In this document: one piece after another, positions 20,641 through 32,875 of the stretch | Layout: the number at the start of each line of letters is the position of its first letter | Numbering within the stretch: the first letter of the stretch is position 1 | Assembly (NCBI RefSeq): GCF_019279795.1 | Contig: NC_056735.1 | Coordinates: 1,934,371,199-1,934,435,198 of the forward strand | Length of the DNA: 64,000 nt | Source: Protopterus annectens | Lineage: Eukaryota > Chordata > Ceratodontiformes > Protopteridae | Direction: 5' to 3' | Made by a program: the position numbers and the translations under genes | The notes under the pieces: model-generated | Told to the model about the DNA's origin: nothing | Database searches by the model: none | What the model saw: only the letters and a program-made list of their open reading frames with translations

Positions 20641-22049
20641 AGAGACTGCATCCATTAAGTTATATGTTATCATTGTCAAATGAACACTTTAATCCACCCA
20701 TGTCACTTATGATAATGTCTTGACATGTTTATTTATACTTAAGTTTCTTGTATAATACTTGGGTATGCTATATTTCTTTGTATAGGTTTCTTGAGAATTA
20801 ATCTCTGTATTTCACTATTTTAATATTTTACTTTTTTTATTTTTCTTTTTGTTTTTTTTTCCTGTCTGTTGTCAGCTGTGAGATTAAAAGATTAAAATGT
20901 TCATCATGTTTTCATCCAGCCCACAAAACAAATTTAAATAAGTAAATAAATAACTGCTTTTAGATAAGGCTCATCCATATATATATTAATATTATAATAT
21001 TGTAATAGTTTTTTACAAGACTTATCAAAAATATTAAAAAATATAAATATAAATTCAAAATGCACAAAACACAAACTAAAGATAAACAACACACAACTTT
21101 TACTAAGGCACTCATCTTGCACATCATGAACACAGAACATAATAATCCTTACAACCCATACACCTAAGTCTAACTATGACTTTAGTTATACCCAGTTCCA
21201 CAATTATAAATTTATTCATCAGATAACTCTAAATTTAACTTTAACCCTGACCATAAACAAAAACTCTAACCTCATCTCAGGACTTCTAATCAGGTATGGA
21301 AGACCTACAAATGTGAATCCATCAAATGCAAGCATAAATGCAGAAAGAAGGAAAGAAAGAAAGAACAATGTGACAGAACATGACATGACATGACATAATG
21401 TAACATAACATAAAACAACATAAATAAAGCCACATGCAATAAAATAAGAGTGACTGCTAAGAAAATACACACATATTTTGCAGTCTGTATTATGCCCTTA
21501 AAGTGTTTTTGTAGGAGGATTTTTCTGCCATGCCTTTAAATCCAATGTATTACCTGCCCTGCCACATTCGTACTACATAATATAAAGAAACTTTGAGACT
21601 GCTTTGTCTCAGAGTAAGGAGAACACTTTGAGGCCCTGCAAATTCAGACTTAATATGAATTTTCTGTATTATGACATCCAGTCCCACATTTATGAAGATC
21701 ACAATTGTAGTCCCTGGAATTTCAACAGGATGCCCCAGCCGAGCTCTCATAAGGAACCACTAGGTATGCATGCATTTTAAACATGGATTCTAATAGCGGA
21801 CCGGTAATTCAATTTTACAATCGATCAAAAAGAATGAAATGAAAGGGTCTTGATGAAATGGTCTTAATAATGTTGTGTTCATCTTGATTCAGAATATTTA
21901 TTCAGTCACTGAAATTCTGAAGTTAGTACAGTAATATGCAAATAATAAGATATGAATCATGACGGCAGAAAAAGATCACTTGACCAAACTAATATGTTCT
22001 TTTGTCGATAGTCTACATAAATTGTTGATCCTACAAATTCAAATGTTTA

Positions 22050-22052
<3 letters not shown>
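20641..22052. other. Unassigned AT-rich DNA
   Basis: No element recognised. A short degenerate ACATG/ACATA repeat occurs at about 21378-21422. Confidence 0.5.
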
Positions 22053-22111
<59 letters not shown>

Positions 22112-22112
22112 C
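22053..22112. repeat. (ATT)n microsatellite
   Basis: Twenty uninterrupted trinucleotide units. Confidence 0.98.
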
Positions 22113-22573
22113 TATCCAGCAAACAGCATAAATATTGTGTTGCATCTGTTATATGAATTATTGAATTCCACCTGTTGTTTTGGCAGGCTTATGTATTTTC
22201 ATAGTGGTTGTTGCATTTATTCGCCACACTTTTTTTTTAGAAAAAATGACTCTGTTGTATCCAGAACATTCTACTTTCTAGCTCATATTTTGTTTTTTTC
22301 CTCATTTTGTAATCAACAGATCACATATAGAATTAGAAGACCATACACCTAGTGAGACAAGAAAAGAACATTCCTTTTAAGATGCAGTTTGATCATCAGT
22401 ATTAGTATATAGCCAGCAATGATGTAATAACTCTGATGATACTTGTTTTAGTTATAGTTATACTGCCAAATATGTTTTCCATGTGTGTTTTGTCTAACCT
22501 GACCTACTTTTCTTACAGAGATGGCTATGTCAGCACTCAGCAGCTGTAAAGTTGCTGCATAATTTGGATTTTG
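22113..22573. other. Unassigned AT-rich DNA
   Basis: Nothing recognised. Confidence 0.45.
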
Positions 22574-22641
<68 letters not shown>

Positions 22642-22679
22642 ATGTGTGTGGGTGTTTATGTGTGTGTGTGTTTGTGTGT
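22574..22679. repeat. (GT)n microsatellite
   Basis: About 65 bp pure GT then imperfect GT/TTAT units. Confidence 0.97.
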
Positions 22680-22689
22680 GAACACACAT

Positions 22690-24055
22690 GTGCATGTTTC
22701 ACATTAATACGGTTATAAAAATAGCAATGTCACTGGGTCTGTGCAACAACTGAGAGAACATTTTGTCTTTGTACAGATGCTAAATTAATAATCAATAACT
22801 AAATAATGAAATGTCTTCTAAATGAACATACACCCTTTTTATTAAACTTGCCATCTTACTGCATTCTAACATGAAGAAAATCAGTATTAGCTCAAAACAT
22901 ACATACTGCTGCAAGATCATAATGTGGTAAATAAGATGGAGGCATACACAAAATGAAAGAGAGCAAACTCAGTGAAGCAGTAAGGTTATATGGCATAATT
23001 ATATCAAGGGAAGTTATGCAATTTTACAAGTACCATCTGAGACAGGTGATATCTTGCTGAGGCAGAAATAAGCAGGAGAATGCAAAGAAGGGGAAGAGGA
23101 TAATGTGACTACAGGAAATGATAAGAGAAGGCAGTCCAGTAGCAGAATGGAACATGAGAGCAATGACTGCTACTAAGTGAGTTCACAAGGCTAAACACAT
23201 TAAAGAGGAGTTTTCATTCTTTTTAAGAATGGCACAGGAAGAAGGTTGGCTTGTTTTTCTGCTGTATTATACAAAGGAACATGGAAATAAGTAAGGGTTC
23301 AAAGCTGTAATCAAAAGAGCTCTCAAATGCCATCTGGAGACAGTTATTCTCATATTATTAAACCCAACAAGTTATACTGACATCCCAAGAAAATCTGTCC
23401 CAGTTCTGTGCAACGTCTGTACCATTCACTAGGTATTTGTTATTCACATGTCTAGTAAGACCTTTTTTTTATTGTAGAACAAAATTACAGTAGTATGGCA
23501 GTCATAAACAGGGGTAGGGAGAGGCACAGCCTATGTATGCCACAGCACTTTAATTATTTATTTGCTTATTTATTTGCTTGTTTTGGGGGCAGAATTTTAA
23601 CTAACTCAAAGACATTGTGTCCAATCTTCAAACAAATAAATAAAACATTTTTTTTTTATTTTTTGTGGCTCCAATATTTTTCTTGCCATCAAACCTCCAC
23701 ACAGCTATTCAACTGATTCATTCATTCTAATAGAAGTGTGACCCCTTTGACCCAGTAGGTCTTTTGAGGAAAACAGTCATGGGAGTGGCACCATCATCTG
23801 TGCAACTGATTTATTCTTTTTCTTTTTACAGCCTAAAGTTTATTTCATGCATGCCCATAGACACCCAGGAGCCGAACATACAATGAGCCATTACAGCTTT
23901 CCTTTCATGTGGTTAGAATGGTTACAGAAAATCTAAACCAGCCTGTAGGCAGCTAAATAGCAACTCTGTAAATAAAACATAAGTTGTAACAGAAAGAAAG
24001 TGCTGTGCACTGTCACAAAGGCCTTAATAGGAACAACTAGTTTATTTTGTTGCTT
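22690..24055. other. Unassigned DNA
   Basis: No element, gene or tandem structure seen. Confidence 0.5.
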
Positions 24056-24240
24056 ACACAGTTGTTGTTGTTATGTCTTTCGGCTTATCCCGGTTAGGGG
24101 TCACCACAGCGGAACTCCGGTCTGCTAATGTTTGGTAGTGGATTTTTATGTGCCGAGTTACCAGCCCTGACGCACAACCTTCAATGAAGGCATGCAGATT
24201 CACACATGTCTCCACGCAGAAGACGCTCTACAGTCATTGC
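24056..24240 (-). mobile_element. tRNA-derived SINE, tRNA head missing
   Basis: The plus strand reads GTTGTTGTTGTTATGTCTTT, CGGCTTATCCCGGTTAGGGG, then the body (CCTTCAATGAAGGCATGC, CACGCAGAAGACGCTCTA). Matches 27612-27790 throughout, but the similarity stops before the tRNA-like head. Confidence 0.8.
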
Positions 24241-24341
24241 CTCAAATTAGAGTACTCAAGAAGAAATCTAGGGCTGTGTTGCATAGCATCTGGTTGATCA
24301 GGAGTAAGCCTGCTATCATGTCTGATTTGCTTTGTATGGCT

Positions 24342-25135
24342 TTATGCTCAACTCCTGAGAAACTTGCTTGGCTACAAACATCTGCATTACAAACTGAAGC
24401 TAAGTGAATTTTAGTTTTCTGTTAAGTACAAACTTGCAGTTTTAAAAGAACTGTATTTTCATTTTTTCTGTTTCCTAATTGTGTGTTTCTGAACGGTGTG
24501 CTGTGTGTCTCTTGGCAGTTATTTTACTATAAGAGCGGGTGGTGTTATCACTTCTTTGTTATCTGATATTTAATAGCATAGAGGGATTCCTCTGTACTTT
24601 AAGTGCTAACCATAAAGTTTGAGAAATCATTTTATGCTCAGCTCCTGAGAGACTTGCTTGGCTACAAACATCTGCATTACAAGCTGAAGCGAAGTGAAAC
24701 TTGCAGTAGTGAATTTTAATCTGCTGTTAAGCGCAAACTAGCACTTTTAAAAGTACTGTATTTTCATTTTTCTCTGTTTCCTAATTGTGTGTTTCTGAAC
24801 AGTGTGCTGTGTGTCTCTCTGCAGTTATTTTGCTATAAGAGCGGTTGGTGTTATCACTTCTTTGTTATCTGATATTTAATAGCCTAGAGGGATTCCTCTG
24901 TACTTTAACTGCTAGCCACAAAGTTTGAGAAATAATTTTATGCTCAACTCCTGAGACTTGCTTGGCTACAAACATCTGCATTACAAGCTGAAGCTACGTG
25001 AAACTTGCAGTAGTGAATTTTAGTCTTCTGTTAAGTACAAACTTACAGTTTTAAAAGTACTGTATTTTCATTTTTTCTGTTTCCTAATTTTGTGTTTCTG
25101 AACAGTGTGCTGTGTGCCTCTCTGCAGTTAGTTCC
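24342..25135 (+). repeat. Tandem monomers, about 290-306 bp, 2.7 copies
   Basis: Units start at TTTATGCTCAACTCCTGAG (24342), TTTATGCTCAGCTCCTGAG (24632) and again at 24938. The third ends at CTCTCTGCAGTTA (about 25133). Monomers share CTTGGCTACAAACATCTGCA and TGTGTTTCTGAAC. Tandem 5' monomers act as promoters in some LINEs; here that role is inference. Confidence 0.88.
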
Positions 25136-25369
25136 CCACCCTCCTTCCCTGTTACTGTGTTGGTATTAGTGTTGGTAGCTATGGAATTGCCCACCCCTCC
25201 TGTAAGTCTGTATTAGAACACTTGTCCTGGGTCCATCTCATTTGCCCACTTAATCGAGTACAGTTAGATCATATTCTGAGTCTAGTTTTCACTCTACTTA
25301 ATACAGAGAGAAGAGATTTGAGAAGGCCAGCCCACTTAGGTTCTTCTTTCCTCTCTTCTTTCATTTAAA

Positions 25370-25925
25370 AAATTGCACTTTATTCATTTGCTTTTACTGT
25401 ATTTCTGTTTCTTCCTACTTTATTTTGCTTTTCTTAAACGTACTTAATTTTGTTTATTCTGCTGCATTTATTACTGCTTGGTCATAGCCTGATTAAATTG
25501 TAACTGTTATTCTAAGTCTTTTGGTTTAAGCACTTGGGCTTCATACAGGCTGTTTTTCATTAAGAAGGTTTGTGGTCGTCACTGTTGTGGCAGGACAGGT
25601 AGCTTATATCCTTCTAAGCTGGGAATTGCTGATTGAAGGCCCAGTGTCTGCTGTTCTAAAAATGTATTAGTTCTGGCTTAAGCAATTGGGCTTCAGGCCA
25701 GTTATTCTACATTAAGGTTTGTGGCCTGCACTCTTGTGGGAGGAGAGGCTGGATTCTGCCCTTCTGAGCTGGAAATTTCTGGTCACAGGCTTATTTTGAC
25801 TGATTATTTGAACTGTTTCTTTCTGAAATTGGTGTGCCTTGTTGCTGTAGCATAGACCAGATTCAGGTCTGCTGAATCTAGCTTTGTTTGTATAACTTGA
25901 GTAACTTGAGCACTGATCCAGGCCA
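25370..25925 (+). promoter_or_regulatory. CR1 5' UTR repeat block (copy 4)
   Basis: Carries two sub-repeats of about 150 bp starting CACTTGGGCTTC (25540) and AATTGGGCTTCAGGCC (25685), each with GGTTTGTGG..TGCACT and TGTGG(C/G)AGGA..AGG. The same block occurs upstream of the copy at 33.6 kb, where it is duplicated. Position upstream of ORF1 suggests the LINE's 5' UTR/promoter region; no promoter element is directly visible. Confidence 0.7.
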
Positions 25926-26080
25926 TCTTTTTTTGGAGAAGATTCCCCTGCACCCTAGTAAGCAGGGGTGTGCAGTTAGAACTTGTCTGATAGAAGACTG
26001 CTGGAACAGGGCTCAGTTCTGAGCTTTCTTCTGGTAAATTGGGTAACTTGTTTAAGTCAGTTTGTTCATTTTCTATTGTT

Positions 26081-26082
<2 letters not shown>

Positions 26083-26122
<40 letters not shown>
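26083..26122. repeat. (AT)n microsatellite
   Basis: Forty bp inside the 5' region of CR1 copy 4. Confidence 0.96.
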
Positions 26123-26124
<2 letters not shown>

Positions 26125-26279
26125 GCACTTTATTCACACCTGTTTTTTCTGTATTTCTCCTTCTTCCTACTTTATTACTGGGGGCATTGACTACAACTCT
26201 GATCTGTGATATATAACAATAAGTATCCTTTGCTGTGCTTTTAGACTGTTTTTTTAAGTGTATCTGCTTTATTTTCTGA

Positions 26280-26282
26280 AAA

Positions 26283-26338
<56 letters not shown>
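26280..26338. repeat. A-run plus (AT)n microsatellite
   Basis: Twelve A followed by about 47 bp AT. Confidence 0.96.
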
Positions 26339-26866
26339 TTGATTTCCACCTTTCTAAGCTAACATAGTCCAGTTTTCAGGTTAGTGCTGAATTCAGGGAT
26401 GTGTTACAAATCTATGTGTTTGCCCATACCTTAATTTGATAGAAGGAAGTTTCTCTGTTCACCTGTGTGAGAGAGGGGAGCTTTGAGCAGCCTATCTGTC
26501 CCTGGAGGAGTGGTTTCAGCCCAGAAATTAGTAGTTTATTGGCCATTTTGGGCTAATTTCTATCTTTCATTTCCCAGCTATAAATATCATATTTTCCTGG
26601 ATTTGCACACCGGGCAGCACCGGTTAGCTAGGGTAACACTATTCCCAGCTCCACAAAGTCTCCTCTTGAATTTTTCCCTTGTAACTAGACAAACTTTCAA
26701 CTTAAGCACTCAAGCCATTCATTTCTCAGCCTAGCACTTGCTCAAAAATTATAGCAAGCACTTATAAACCCTAGCACTAGACCCTCCTGTACTGTACAGA
26801 AGGACAAGGCTCTCTATTCAACCTTACCAGCCATCTAGTAAAACAGTTCACTGTACCTATCCAGGC

Positions 26867-28076
26867 ATGTCCAAAGGGCAGTTGCAGGTGTACTTTCCAG
26901 TCCAACTGGTGAATCTGGGCATTTTGAGGCAATGTTACAACTGCATCATGTACATAGACAACCCCCTCCTCCTACCACCAAACACTAATACATGCAAGAG
27001 ATGCAGTTATGCAGCCAAACTAGAGGCTAAGCTCTCTCAACCCAAGACTAGATCAGACAGTCAAGAGGAGAAGGGAAATACTTGCATCACACTGCCAGTC
27101 TTACATAGACCCATTAAACCAGCACTGGCAAAAAAACAAAGATAGATACATGAAAACATACTTGGAGGCTCTAAATAAAAATCTGTAAAGACCTCAAAAG
27201 CAAACATCCAAGCGAACTCCAGCCCCAAACACAAACCATGAAACACATACTTCACAAAACCAGTGTGCCATACAATCACAGCCCTTAAGGCAAAATAAAA
27301 TAGCCAACATACTAGTAATAGGTGACTCTATAGTCAGGCACACTGATGTCCCACTCACTAGGCTGAATAAGGAGAAGGTTACTGTTAGCTGCCTGTCAGA
27401 TGCTAGGACTTGCCACATAACACAAGCACTCAGGTCACTCCAGAACTAGTACAAATATGACTCTGTCATTGTCCATGTTGGTGTGAATGACCTGAGCCGT
27501 ACCTCCCTGGACTACATGAAGAGAGACATGGAAGAGCTCTCTGATCACGTAGCCCAGGCCGGTATGACCCTGACCCTGAGTAGCATCCTGCCCTCACCAA
27601 GAGTGATACCACGGTTTGTTTGTTTGTGTCTTTCGGCTTTTCCCGGTTAGGGGTCGCCACAGTGGAACTCCAGTCCGCTAATGATTGGCAGTTGATTTTT
27701 ACGTACCGGCTTACCAGGCCTGACTCACAACCTTCAACGAAGGTACGCCCATTCACGCATGTTTCCACGCAGAAGACACTCTAGCTGAGAATTGAACCGG
27801 ATAGCTTCTTACTGTGAGGCGACAATGCTACCGCAGCACCACCACCTCAGTATAAAGAAAAAATTATCGATTTCAATAATTGGCTAAGTTTCTGGTGTCA
27901 TTCAAAGGGGATCCAGTGTCTGTCTGCCTGGGATGACATGCTCGACAAGCCATGCTGCTTTGCTAGAGACGGCTTGCACCTGTCACCTATAGGCTTTCGA
28001 ATACTGGCCAAGGCTCTTGCCACCCCCATAGTGCCTTTTTTAGGCAAGGCTCAAAAGACAAACCCACCACCGTAAA
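26867..28076 (+). pseudogene. CR1 ORF1 (zinc-binding motif plus SGNH esterase), SINE-interrupted
   Basis: Starts MSKGQLQVYFPVQLVNLGIL, the start conserved in the other two long copies. Residues about 25-50 hold CYNC...CKRC, a paired CX2C zinc-binding motif. A frameshift after 27145 leads to VIGDSIVRHTDVPLTRLNKE (27316; GDS nucleophile block), VIVHVGVNDLSRTS (27465; block III) and, after the SINE at 27612-27846, ARDGLHLSPIGFRILAKAL (27963; the catalytic Asp/His block). All SGNH catalytic blocks are present although not in one frame. The protein is the chaperone/RNA-binding ORF1 of CR1 elements; the esterase role in retrotransposition is not settled. Confidence 0.87.
27612..27846 (-). mobile_element. 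tRNA-derived SINE, full length, inside CR1 ORF1
   Basis: On the minus strand it begins with a tRNA-like head: GGTGGTGCTGCGGTAGCATT (A-box region), GTCGCCTCACAGTAAGAAG, then CCGGTTCAATTCTC (B-box). A body follows, ending in TGTGGCGACCCCTAACCGGG, AAAGCCGAAAGACA and a CAAA-type tail. Tail resembles that of widespread fish/tetrapod tRNA-SINEs. It splits the SGNH domain of CR1 copy 4 between blocks III and V. A target duplication is not clear (at best ACCAC). Confidence 0.85.
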
Positions 28077-28097
28077 TAGCACAAGTAACAAAAAAAC

Positions 28098-31009
28098 TGA
28101 GGGTAATGCTACTCAGTGCCAGAAGTCTAAACCTCAAAATGTACGCACTCGAGGCACTCCTCAGTATGCAGAAAATCTATATATGTGCAGTAACAGAAAC
28201 CTGGTTTAAGGCTCCAGAGAGCACCCCAGCACTACCAGGCTACAACTCATACCATACATTTCAGCCACAGAACCCAAACTGAAATACAAAAGGCATGGGC
28301 ATATCCATATTCATCAAGGATACCCACACCTCCAGGTTAGTGGCACAGCACGATGCTTCAGAGATCATCCACATGCAACTAACAATGGACAAAACTGTAA
28401 TTCAAATTGTAGCTTGCTACAGATCACCCACCATGTCTCAGGACCCCCATTCCATGTTTCTGGAAACACTGGGAAACATAAAGGTCCTACCAAATACCCT
28501 AATATTGGGTGATTTCAATTACCCAAACATTAACTTGGAGAACTACTCAAGGACTAACTCCCTTGCCTGACTTTTCCTAGAATTTATAAACTAATATAAA
28601 TAAATAATAAATAAATACATATATAAACATATACAATAAATAAATAAATAAAACACCCTAATATTGGGTGATTTCAATTACCCAAACATTAACTTGGAGA
28701 ACTACTCAAGGACTAATTCCCTTGCCTGACTTTTCCTAGAATTTATAAACTCAAACGCCCTGGTTCAACTGGTCAACACTCCCACCAGAGGTGACAACAT
28801 ATTGGACCTGGTCATCACCAACATGGGTGACCGATGTTCCACACCAGAGGTCAACACCTCGCTGGTTAGATCTGACCATAAACAAATCACTTTGGATATA
28901 CATATTCTGCCCCCACCCCTGGACAAGAAAACCACTGTGAAAATCTTTTCAAAAGCAAACTTCACGTTACTTAAAACCAAGGTGGAAAGTTTCAAAGCCC
29001 CCATGGTGAAGGATAACACTATCCAAGCTGCAAAATCCTTTACTAATGCATTCTACGGGCAGCTACAAGAATGCATGGATCTTGCCATCCCAAGCAAGAC
29101 TCACTCCAGGTGGACTCTTGCCATAAACAAGCTATACAGTAGAAGGAGGAAACTAGTGCAGAAAAGAGTAAAATCCCAGGAAGGGAAGACATCCGTGATC
29201 AGTATCAGCAAGAACTACGATCCCTCATGAAATCATCCAAGGAGAGCTTTGAAAGAAAAATTGCCAAGGACTCTAAAGATAACCACAAGGCATTATTTAG
29301 CTATGTCAAGAATCTAAGTGGCAATGCTCAGATCTGCTTGAAGTTAGTGCAGAATGGCACAAAATACACTGAACCGACCAGTATCACAAACATCCCCACC
29401 TTCTCACCTCCAAAAAGGCCCATAACCAAACCAGAAGAATGTAGAGTCCCTGAAATCACAGACATCCAGGTTAAAACAGCCCTCTCCAAAGCCAAAAACA
29501 CAGCATCAATGGGACTGGACGGTGTCCCAGGCTGTGTACTACATGAGCTCAAAGACGAACTAACCCCTCACCTAAACACACTCTTCAAGCTCAGCCTCTC
29601 CACAGGCTACATACCCATAGAGTGGCGCACAGCAACGGTTATTCTGCTCCACAAAGGTGGAGCCACAACAGACCCTGGGAACTATCACCCTATAAGCCTG
29701 ACTAGCTTGGTCTGCAAGGCTATGGAGTGCATCGTCATGGAACTTATTAACAGAGACATTGAGAACCTCCAAACACTCGACCCTACCCAGTTTGGCTTTG
29801 TTAAGGGCAGATCATGCCTACTAAATCTGGTGGACTTCTTTGAGACAGTTACCAAGGCTATAGATGAGGGAAAGGTGGTACACACAGCCTACCTAGACCT
29901 CACTATGGCCTTCGACACCATTCCCCATTCTGGTATTATAGACAAGCTCACCAGCCTGAACATAAATCCCTACATCACAAGATGGGTTGCCAACTTGCTC
30001 ATGGACAGAACCCACATGGTGAGAGTTGCAGGAGCTAGGTTTGACTCTAAACCGGTTACAAGTGCTGTTCCCCAGGGCTCAGTCCTAGGACCTCTCATGT
30101 TCAGCATATACTTCTCAGAGGTACAGGCAAGCACAGGAGGACTATGGCTGACCAAGTTCACAGACGACTGCAAACTAGGGACTATAATTGACTCTCCGGC
30201 TGACAGAGACATCCTCCAAAAGGGTCTCACTGAGACAGATACCTGGTGTCAAAATCAAGGCCTCAAGCTAAATGCCAAAAAATGCATAGTTATCCCCTTT
30301 GGAAAAAAACAAAGTACCCACAAACTACCACATAGGTGGTAGTCCCCTAAATACGGAAGACGTAATAAGGGATCTGGGGACCCAAGTAGATAGTAATCTC
30401 AACTTTGATGATCACATTGCCAAAGTGGTTAGAACATCCTTCTACGTGGCCCACCTAATCACAAAAGGGTTCGCATCCAGAATAAAAGAGGTCATTGTGC
30501 CCCTCCCTCATCACTCATCAGACCCATCATAGAGTACAATGCCCCATTTGGGATGTACCTTGCAAGTCACCTGCAACAGCTGGAAAAACCACAGAAGTAC
30601 CTCACCAAGAGGATCACTCGCCTCAAACAGATGCCCTATGCAGCTCGACTGAAGAAACTCCAGTTGTATTCGGTTGCATACTGCCTACTCAGAGGTGATC
30701 GCTGCCTGACATACAAGGCCATGTCCAACCCAGAAATGATGGACATGCTCCACCTAAAGAAAACCTTATCCCCTCGAGCCACACACTCTAGGAATCTAAA
30801 CCTCACCACAACAATAAATAGGACATGCTGGAGGGATAGATTCCATTCCCAGAGACTTCCCATGCTTTGGAACAAGATCCCAATCTACATTAGGCAGAGC
30901 TCCTTGCTAACACTTTTCAAAAGAAACCTTGACAAGTGGATGGGAAACAGAAAGTTTACCCCAGGGATCACTTCAGTGGGTCTGCTGGACAGAGGCACAG
31001 GGAACTAAT
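28098..31009 (+). pseudogene. CR1 ORF2 (endonuclease-reverse transcriptase), copy 4
   Basis: Endonuclease blocks: LLSARSLNLKMYALEALL (about 28107), ICAVTETWFKAPES (Glu), IVACYRSP, ILGDFNYPN (Asp/Asn) and VRSDHKQITLDIHI (His) at about 28865. A TGA at 28568 and a 98-bp duplication (28494-28591/28653-28751) break it. RT from 29227: GYIPIEWRTATVILLHKGG, FGFVKGRSCLLNLVDFF, TAYLDLTMAFDTIPH (motif A), SAVPQGSVLGPLMF and KFTDDCKLG (YADD variant), with a frameshift near 30300. C-terminal domain 30553-31008. Conserved catalytic residues are mostly intact, so inactivation looks more recent than in copy 1. Confidence 0.9.
28494..28751 (+). repeat. 98-bp direct duplication with AT-rich filler in CR1 ORF2
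   Basis: 28494-28591 and 28653-28751 are almost identical (one difference, AACTCC/AATTCC); both contain the same in-frame TGA. The 61-bp spacer is AATA-rich and unrelated to LINE sequence. Confidence 0.92.
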
Positions 31010-31041
31010 CTAAGGGGGTAGCGACAGCCAACACATTCTGG

Positions 31042-31076
31042 CTAGGCTTATAAATGCCTTCGGGCAGATAGCCTAG
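31042..31076 (+). ncRNA. CR1 3' stem-loop (copy 4)
   Basis: CTAGGCT...AGCCTAG outer stem with inner TGCC-TTCG-GGCA, i.e. a UUCG tetraloop. Other copies have CCCTAGGG or CCTTAGGG at the same spot. Followed by the TATGAACC tail. Likely recognised by the LINE RT. Confidence 0.65.
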
Positions 31077-31097
31077 TACCAACCTATGAACCTATGT

Positions 31098-32875
31098 TCT
31101 TTACAAAGATCTGACTGGATGATTGCTCAGGATCTTGTCTTGAGTCTTTTATTCTACCTGGATACCAAGTAATTCATCATCCCAAACAAGAGGATTTGCT
31201 AGGAGAGTGTGAATTTGTTATTCCATGAAGATGATATGGTTGGATGTTAGGAGATCTAACACATTTGACTTTATCCTGAGATTAAGAATGAATTGCAGAT
31301 TATTTCTTATGTACCATTCACCAGGCAAGCTTTTCTGGGGAGTCAGAAGATCATGACGCCTTTTACAAACTGCCTGACCTCAAGCTGTGATGAAAAAGGT
31401 GGATCTATGAGCAGACAAGATGTGATAGTTGACATATGTATGTAATGGAAACAGAGGCATAACTGGATCAGATAAAACCCTGTGGCGATCTCACGAGTTA
31501 TCACCCCATGTCCTCAGCTCTTCAAGTAAAGATGAAAAAAAATTCCTCTCATTTTACTGGCATACCAACCAGATGGCTAAATGCATGCCCATCTCTCCTG
31601 CCCAGATCTTCAACAAAAGAGCAAAAAAAAAAAAAAGTACTGACATGGTAGTCAAGTAACTCCTTCTCTCCTCTTCCCCAGCTCTTCAATGGAAAAAGGG
31701 AGGCGGGGGCAATCAGATCCTTTCTATGTACCTTGACCCTCCTTATTCACATTTAATTAAAATAAAATTAAATATTTTTCTAATATAAACTGTAACAACC
31801 TGCTTACTACATTTTAGATACAGTTTAGACCATAAACGGAGTGCTACAGCACTCTGGTTTAACTAAAAGGAAAAAGAAAGCGAAACAATTATTATTTTTT
31901 TTTTTCATTTCTAAACTGCTGTAAACTGCTTGCTATAATGTAGCAAGTGGTTGCTACAGTTCAGACCACACACAGAGCACTACAGGTCTCAGGTTTGACT
32001 GCATATGAAATACCAGTTTCTAAAAGGAGGTATGCATTAAAGAGTCATCAGGATCAGCTGATTACATCCTCAACACTTTGCAGCCAGGGCAGTTATTCCC
32101 TTCACACTGCCCTAACTACACTAGTGAATGAAAGTGTATATCGGACCTAAATTCAGCATCTCACAAATTTTAGATGAAAGGAACAATCTGGACCTGAGAG
32201 GGATCCAAGACTCTCTTTTGGCACCATAAAGAAAATCTTATCTATTTAGACCTATATGATTTTCTAGTTGCAGATATTCTAATGTCCTTTGTTTCCAGTA
32301 GCACATCTTCAGAATAAAGGTGTATAAAAGGAACTCAAATGTTTCATCCATACCATGAGTCTGAGAGTCTTCAGGTTTGGTTAAATGACAGACCCCTTCT
32401 GCCATATGAGTAAGTCCAACTGTCAGCATTACTGAAACTGATCTAATGATAAGCACAGTACATTTGTGTAACAACGTACCATAACAGTAGATCTTTGACT
32501 GGATCACTATTACAGTGTATGCACTTTCTTTCCATCAGTTATTTTCTCGTTGTTTCCTTTGCACAAGGTGGAATCCCTTTTTACCTGTCTTCTCCCTCTA
32601 TCTGCTACCTGAATTTTTTTCTCTGCTTTGCTCGTATCTGTATTCTCTGGGACAAGAAATCTCTAAAATATTCATGCTTGTATGTCCCTTATATCCCAAC
32701 ATGTAAAACTCATGTCTAGGTTTAAGAGTGGATGTGTGATTTGTGAGGAAAGACTGCTGATGCTTTGTTATGGGTGCCTCGTTCAAAAGGATTGAAGGCA
32801 AAAGGTCAAAAAAGAACAGGAAAAAGCATATATACATAAAACAGATGAAACCACTGATTCTGGTTCATTACTCTT
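31098..32875. other. Unassigned DNA
   Basis: No gene or named element recognised. Two related ~35-bp segments (around 31825 and 31962: CAGTTTAGACCATAAACGG / CAGTTCAGACCACACACAG) may be an old short repeat. Confidence 0.4.

Larger units (their letters stand above)
24342..31097 (+). mobile_element. CR1-like LINE copy 4, near full length
   Basis: Contains tandem 5' repeats, ORF1 (26867-28076, split by a SINE), ORF2 (about 28100-31006, broken), the 3' stem-loop and a TATGAACC tail at about 31083-31097. Same strand and organisation as the copies at 33.6-38.8 and 39.8-43.95 kb. Whether the three ~300-bp monomers at 24342-25135 belong to the LINE 5' UTR is not certain; the monomers at 25.37-25.93 kb clearly match those upstream of the next copy. 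Confidence 0.85.

Noticed and set aside
21219-21470. 83-codon minus-strand ORF
   Set aside because: Mostly a translated degenerate ACATG repeat.
24342-25135. Regularly spaced repeats that might suggest a CRISPR-like array
   Set aside because: Units are about 300 bp and similar along their whole length; tandem duplication in a eukaryotic repeat landscape.
31941-31998. TAGCAAGTGG followed by GGTTTGACTGC, resembling pol III A and B boxes
   Set aside because: No cloverleaf can be drawn and no SINE body follows; weak chance match.
32238-32507. 89-codon minus-strand ORF in unassigned DNA
   Set aside because: No similarity to known families recognised, no supporting context.
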